Origin: Shewanella phaeophyticola
GTDB taxonomy: Bacteria; Pseudomonadota; Gammaproteobacteria; Enterobacterales; Shewanellaceae
Direction of reading: 5' to 3'
Assembly: GCF_025398315.1 (NCBI RefSeq)
Contig: NZ_JAODOQ010000001.1
Span: 4,526,001 to 4,590,000 of the forward strand
Length of the DNA: 64,000 bases
The position numbers were made by a program, and so were the translations under genes. Of this stretch, positions 59,532 to 64,000 are shown in pieces; the first letter of the stretch is position 1, and each line of letters opens with the position of its first letter. Below the pieces are notes generated by a model that did no database searches, had not been told where the DNA came from, and saw nothing but the letters and a program-made list of their open reading frames with translations.

Positions 59532-60389
59532 ATGACTTATCAAACGCAATCAATGGCACTGACTGTCCCTAGAGGCAGTAGTAGTTTAGAAGCGTACATC
59601 CAGTCGGTGACTAGCATTGATATGCTAGACGCGGATACCGAGTACGATATTGCCAAGCGTTTACAAGAAACAGGCGATCTACAAGCTGCAAAGCAATTAA
59701 TTATGTCGCATCTGCGTTTCGTGGTTCACGTTGCTAAAGGTTATTCTGGCTACGGTTTACCTCAAGCTGACCTTATTCAAGAAGGCAACATTGGTTTAAT
59801 GAAAGCGGTAAAACGCTTCGATCCTGACGTAGGTGTTCGCTTAGTCTCATTTGCAGTACATTGGATTAAAGCCGAAATTCATGAATACGTACTTAAAAAC
59901 TGGCGTATCGTTAAAGTTGCCACGACTAAAGCTCAGCGTAAGCTGTTCTTTAATATTCGTAAGTCTAAAAAGCGTTTAGGTTGGTTCAGCGACGCTGAAG
60001 TCACTATGGTGGCAGAAAACCTGGGTGTGTCTAAGGCGGATGTGACGGAAATGGAGTCACGCATGGCGTTCCAAGATCCTGCGTTTGATCTTACCAACGA
60101 CAGCGATGACGATAACCACGATTTTGCTCCAGCATTGTATTTAGAAGATCATTCTTCAGATTTAGCTGAGCAGGTTGAAAACGACAACTGGGAAGCCAAT
60201 TCTCAAGCGCGTTTATTATCAGCAATTAAAACCTTAGATGAGCGCAGTCAGCACATTCTTCGCGCCCGCTGGTTAGATGATGATAAAACAACATTGCAAG
60301 AATTAGCCTCAACTTATCAGGTGTCGGCTGAGCGTATTAGGCAGTTAGAAAAAAATGCCATGAACAAGCTTAAAGCGTGTATGGAATAA
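59532..60389 (+). CDS. rpoH: Heat-shock sigma factor RpoH (sigma 32)
   Basis: 285 residues from ATG 59532, after AGGAG; an upstream frame to 59511 adds seven residues. Region 2 is in MSHLRFVVHVAKGYSGYGLPQADLIQEGNIGLMKAVKRFDP, the RpoH box is QRKLFFNIRKSKKRL, and region 4.2 ends VSAERIRQLEKNAMNKLK. It directs polymerase to heat-shock promoters. The 228-bp leader holds an inverted repeat TGACAT.ATGTCA near 59407 but I assign no regulator. It follows ftsX as in other gammaproteobacteria. Confidence 0.95.
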   Translation: MTYQTQSMALTVPRGSSSLEAYIQSVTSIDMLDADTEYDIAKRLQETGDLQAAKQLIMSHLRFVVHVAKGYSGYGLPQADLIQEGNIGLMKAVKRFDPDVGVRLVSFAVHWIKAEIHEYVLKNWRIVKVATTKAQRKLFFNIRKSKKRLGWFSDAEVTMVAENLGVSKADVTEMESRMAFQDPAFDLTNDSDDDNHDFAPALYLEDHSSDLAEQVENDNWEANSQARLLSAIKTLDERSQHILRARWLDDDKTTLQELASTYQVSAERIRQLEKNAMNKLKACME

Positions 60390-60411
60390 TCTTCTCCTTT
60401 ACGCTTTTAAA

Positions 60412-60442
60412 CTAAAAAACCTGCTACGTGCAGGTTTTTTAG
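60412..60442. terminator. Bidirectional terminator after rpoH
   Basis: CTAAAAAACCTGC and GCAGGTTTTTTAG pair perfectly over 13 bp around a 5-base loop, flanked by A and T runs. Confidence 0.92.
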
Positions 60443-60473
60443 TTTTTAGCATAAGCAATAACGTTATTTCATT

Positions 60474-61898
60474 CTACGGCTGTTGCACTGCAGCAATAAT
60501 CAATTTTCTAGGCGCTTTAATGCCGCTCGACACTACCTGTTTAGGCCAACTAAAATATTGTCTTGGGCGCATAAAGCGGGCTAGCTTTTGCTCTATTAAC
60601 TCACTCAATTGAACGTTAATTAAATTGATACCGGCCGAGCCGACCAGCTCATCGCCATTGTTATCAACATAGTCAATAATTGCGGCGGGTAAGTGTCCAA
60701 AAATGGAGTCGGGCATGGCAAATACAATGGCTTGAGCCACGTTAGGGTGTGTCATCAGTACGGCTTCAAGTTGTTCTGGATGGACATTTTCGCCGCCACA
60801 AATAAACATATTGTCTACTCGCCCTGAAATCATTAACTGGCCTTTGTCATTAAGCTGACCTTTATCTTGAGTACAAAACCAACCCTGCTCATCAACTGGT
60901 AGTGAAACCCCTTTGGGGGTTAGATACCCTAAAAATAAACACTCTCCTTTAACCCAAATAATCCCGTCGACCAGCTTGATCTGCCGAGCAGGTAAAGGGC
61001 GGCCATGATGGCCTGCGAGATTCGCTTTTGCCGTGGTGATTTGCGAGCTCATTTCAGTCATGCCATAACTGGTGTAAGCGTTAATATTGAGTGCATTTAG
61101 GCTATCAATGAGTGGCGGCTCTATCATGCCACCGCCTAATAATAACGCCTTAACTTGGGTTAGTGCGCAGGGCTGCTGAGTTAAAATTTGCAAAGCTTGC
61201 GTGGGGACTAATGACACATGGCTAATGGTACTTTGTTGCAGTTGCTCAGCCAATGATATGGCTGTGTTACGCAGTACAATGCGGGCAGCGGCTAAGGTAC
61301 ATCGATGTAATATGGCTAAGCCGCCAATATGAAATAACGGCAAAGATAACAGCCAGGCATCGTCGGCGGTTAAAGGGATAAAGCTTGCTGAGCCTTGGGC
61401 ACTGGCAAGGTGATTGAATAAACAATGCATCGCCGCTTTAGGGGTGCCACTAGAGCCCGAGGTTAAAATAATATTAGACGCAATATGGGGCGATATTTTA
61501 ACGGGCGCTGGCGATGGATTCGCTTGTATGCAAAGTGACACGTTTACATAATGCGTGACAGCAATATCAGTTAGCCTGCCTGGGCTGTCTGTCCATAACC
61601 AGCTGACCTGGTAAGTATCAATAAGTTGATTAATTTGCGGGTTAGACAACCGTGGCGATAGCGGTAAAAACACCCAGCCAGAGTCGATACAGGCTCAGTA
61701 TAAGCAAATCATTTCTAGGTTGTTGTGCGACAAGCACCCCACAATATCACCACGTTGCAGCCCTTGTGTTTGTAGCGACATGGCTAAGTTACTCACCATT
61801 GAGCTTAGGGTTGAGTAGTTGTAAGAATCGTGGCCATCTTCAATGGCAATTGCTGTCGGGGTTGTTAAGGCGGTTTGATGTAATGGCGAGATCATCAT
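60474..61898 (-). CDS. menE: o-Succinylbenzoate-CoA ligase MenE (internal stop)
   Basis: About 474 residues. ANL-family adenylation motifs: ILTSGSSGTPKAAMH (P-loop-like), SYGMTEMSSQ, and MISGRVDNMFICGGENVHPEQLE with the catalytic core. An in-frame TGA at 61695-61697 replaces the Trp of Leu-Tyr-Trp-Ala-Cys-Ile-Asp, conserved in MenE; the expected TGGGCC reads TGAGCC. It activates o-succinylbenzoate as its CoA thioester for menaquinone. Its ATG overlaps the menC stop as ATGA. Confidence 0.91.
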
Positions 61899-63004
61899 AA
61901 AGAATTTGCAGCCTCATTTTCTTCACCCGCATGAATAATTAACGACAGGGCGCTTGGGTTGAGTTGGGTTGAAGTCGGTGTTGTGAGCAGTAATGTTTGC
62001 CTAAATGCACTTAATGTATCGAGCCCTGGAGTTTCGTTAGGCGTTAAAGCCTGGCTGACAAGCCGTAAATCATTAATACCGATATCGGACTCTAAGCTTG
62101 AGCTTAAAATACAGCGAACGCCGTGACTGTGGGCGGCTTCTATCGTGTGCTGTAAACCCGCAAGTGAGCCGAGCAGCATAGGCTTAATGATGAGTGCGCC
62201 AATTCCGGGTTGTTGCTTTATCGCATTAACAACATCAAAAGTGGGCGAGTTCAATGACTCATCTAAGGCGTAGCGTAAGCCGAGTTGCCGATAAACTTCA
62301 GAATTATCAGCAGGGTTAATGCAAGGCTCTTCAATATATTCGATTTTATCTTTAGGTAAACAGGCCAAAAAGTCGATGGCTTGCTCGAGGCTAAAACCTC
62401 GATTGGCATCAAGTCGCAAACTCACCTGTGGTGCAAGTTCTAGCACTCGGTAAATAAAGGCAATTTCTTGTTTCATTGTGGTTTGTGCCACTTTGACTTT
62501 AACGCTATTTATGGTGCCATTTTGCAGCAGTTTAGCCTGCAGTTGCTGTTCGTTCATACCGACATAAACCAGTGGTATTGTTGCCGACTGTGTGTGTGGG
62601 TTATCAATTCTACAGGGGAATTGCTGAGTGATTTTTGCATGCAATAAGCTCAGTCCAAACGCGACAGAGGGTAAAGGTGAGGTGGTGGCTAAAGCGATTA
62701 ACTCATTAGGCGACTTACCAATGAGTAACGCTGCGCTATGTGATAAAGAAGTCGTGACATCATCGAGTGATTCTTGACTAAAGCCTTCAATGGCCAGCCC
62801 TTCAACATCAATGCCAGACAGCGGTGCTATTTCCACCCAGGCTTGTTGTTTATGGTGTTTGTCGTTAATTAAGCTGACGAGCAACACCACACCTTGGCGA
62901 TGATCAATACGCTGTTTGGCTACCGGCAATGTTGGGTTGAGCGCAATATGGTATCGATACAAAGAGACCGCGCTAATGGTTAACTCGTCGACAGGTTGCA
63001 TCAC
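61895..63004 (-). CDS. menC: o-Succinylbenzoate synthase MenC
   Basis: 369 residues, enolase superfamily. Catalytic Lys and metal ligands fall in VKVKVAQ, LRLDANRGFSLEQA, YIEEPC, ALDESLNSP and ALIIKPMLLGSLAG, in the usual barrel order. It dehydrates SHCHC to o-succinylbenzoate. It starts 6 bp after menH, in the order menD-menH-menC-menE. Confidence 0.93.
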   Translation of the reverse strand: MMQPVDELTISAVSLYRYHIALNPTLPVAKQRIDHRQGVVLLVSLINDKHHKQQAWVEIAPLSGIDVEGLAIEGFSQESLDDVTTSLSHSAALLIGKSPNELIALATTSPLPSVAFGLSLLHAKITQQFPCRIDNPHTQSATIPLVYVGMNEQQLQAKLLQNGTINSVKVKVAQTTMKQEIAFIYRVLELAPQVSLRLDANRGFSLEQAIDFLACLPKDKIEYIEEPCINPADNSEVYRQLGLRYALDESLNSPTFDVVNAIKQQPGIGALIIKPMLLGSLAGLQHTIEAAHSHGVRCILSSSLESDIGINDLRLVSQALTPNETPGLDTLSAFRQTLLLTTPTSTQLNPSALSLIIHAGEENEAANSL

Positions 63005-63009
63005 GCCTC

Positions 63010-63801
63010 CTAAGCTGGATGGGATGGATTAAGTAAGGTCAGTAATGTGTCGCTAAATAATTTAGGGTGAAGACTATGTATATTGTGCCCAGCAGCAGCT
63101 AGCGGTTGCAGTTGTAATTGATCTTTGCCATTTTCAGCCTGCCAATCTTTAGCCACCTGAGCAAATTTAGTGTCATCTAAGCCATACAGGTAATAACACG
63201 GACATGATAATTGGCTCAATACGGCTCTGCAGTCTTGTTGTAAGCTAAGTGAAGTGGCAAGGTAGCAGTTGCTCAGGCGCTCGGGGTCGTTATGACTGCG
63301 TAAGGTGATTAACTGCTGTTTGTGTTGTTTGCTAAGGTCGTTAAATACAGCCTGTTGATACCATAACGACAAAAAGGCTGTTATGGGTAACTGTTGCAGC
63401 TTTTTATCCCATAAGCTATCGCTTTTGGCGCGCGCATCACGTTGAGTGTCATCGGTTAACCCTGGATGGGCAGATTCTAGGGTTAAGCTCAGCAGAGAGT
63501 CAGGAAAATCTTTGGCAATATGCAATGCAATACGGCCGCCCAATGAATACCCAAGTAAATGAAACTGTTTAATACCAAGCCCGCTAACTTTAGCCACGAT
63601 ATGCGAGGCAACCTGGCGAAATCCAGGGGAGTCTAATACCAAGTGATTAGCGCCATGGCCAGGTAGGTCGATGCAGATACAATGAAAGTATTGGCTTAGA
63701 TGTGGCATTAAAATAGACCAGTCGTCTTTACTGCCCAAAAAGCCATGCAACATCACTAGTGCGGATAAATGGGGTTGGCCAAAACGACGGATTATCCCCA
63801 T
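63010..63801 (-). CDS. menH: SHCHC synthase MenH
   Basis: 263 residues from ATG 63801, which overlaps the menD stop by one base; an upstream start at 63819 adds six residues. Alpha/beta hydrolase with LVMLHGFLGSKDDW, nucleophile in LLGYSLGGRIALH, Asp in YGLDDTKF and His in AAGHNIHS. It eliminates pyruvate from SEPHCHC to give SHCHC in menaquinone synthesis. Confidence 0.92.
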   Translation of the reverse strand: MGIIRRFGQPHLSALVMLHGFLGSKDDWSILMPHLSQYFHCICIDLPGHGANHLVLDSPGFRQVASHIVAKVSGLGIKQFHLLGYSLGGRIALHIAKDFPDSLLSLTLESAHPGLTDDTQRDARAKSDSLWDKKLQQLPITAFLSLWYQQAVFNDLSKQHKQQLITLRSHNDPERLSNCYLATSLSLQQDCRAVLSQLSCPCYYLYGLDDTKFAQVAKDWQAENGKDQLQLQPLAAAGHNIHSLHPKLFSDTLLTLLNPSHPA

Positions 63802-64000
63802 TAGTGTTGTTTCACCCATTGGTTAATTTGCGCAATTTGATCGCTGGCTTGATTTGGCGCGACATTGACCTCGATAACTGATGCACAGTTAAACTCAAAT
63901 GCCTCTTGATACGCTTGTTGGAACGACTCTATGTCGTCAACTTGTCGATAAGCCAAGCCAAACATTGCTGCACCATAACCAAATTCTAGCCCATGACTTA
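63801..64000 (-). CDS. menD: MenD (SEPHCHC synthase), C-terminal fragment
   Basis: The minus strand is open from the window end to a stop at 63801-63803. The 66 visible codons read HGLEFGYGAAMFGLAYRQVDD, then the tail ending NQASDQIAQINQWVKQH. This matches the end of the thiamine-diphosphate domain of MenD. The gene continues outside the window. First gene of the visible men operon. Confidence 0.85.
   Translation of the reverse strand, partial: SHGLEFGYGAAMFGLAYRQVDDIESFQQAYQEAFEFNCASVIEVNVAPNQASDQIAQINQWVKQH

Overview
This 64 kb window is chromosomal DNA of a Shewanella-like marine gammaproteobacterium. The best markers are cymA (the tetrahaem inner-membrane quinol dehydrogenase typical of Shewanella), a caa3-type cytochrome oxidase cluster, a menaquinone operon menDHCE, and the housekeeping blocks rsmD/ftsY-ftsE-ftsX/rpoH, lexA-sulA/plsB and nfuA/comF/bioH. 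No rRNA, tRNA or CRISPR array was seen.

Layout. 1-4.9 kb: RND multidrug efflux operon (adaptor fragment, pump, outer-membrane factor). 5.3-9.5 kb: a YjdF-like membrane protein, an acetoin/diacetyl reductase, a roughly 295 bp MITE, a TauE/SafE exporter and an EamA transporter. 9.57-14.6 kb: an accessory segment holding a tight four-gene operon of unknown function, bordered by the 3' end of greB on one side and a diverged copy of that 3' end on the other. 14.5-17.6 kb: greB and tex, divergent. 17.7-24.2 kb: envelope remodelling (eptA, dgkA, a PmrAB-like two-component system, an LTA-synthase-like sulfatase). 24.2-32.2 kb: bioH, comF, nfuA, an FKBP, an S9 peptidase, a MATE transporter and a polysaccharide deacetylase. 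32.2-41.4 kb: cytochrome oxidase structural, assembly and haem A genes. 41.7-48.3 kb: lexA-sulA with tandem SOS boxes, plsB, an aromatic amino-acid permease, a VOC protein and two small envelope proteins. 48.6-54.1 kb: a Cus/Czc-type metal efflux operon. 54.4-64 kb: cymA, rsmD, ftsYEX, rpoH and menECHD.

Sequence quality matters here. I count 22 reading-frame lesions in 18 genes, several in genes normally essential (ftsY, ftsE, plsB). Most are a run of three G or C read as two, or an insertion, substitution or deletion inside what should be GGGCC. This looks like systematic consensus error, not gene decay, so I annotate these genes at full length and state each lesion.

How the parts work together: cymA, the men operon and the cox cluster serve anaerobic and aerobic respiration. 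The PmrAB-like pair probably controls eptA and dgkA, which consume and recycle phosphatidylethanolamine-derived products during lipid A modification. The cus operon exports copper or silver. The best candidate for an undescribed system is the four-gene operon at 10.0-14.5 kb: a membrane-anchored coiled coil, a TerB-like protein, a helical protein, and a large protein with a hydrophobic C-terminal region, inserted next to greB.
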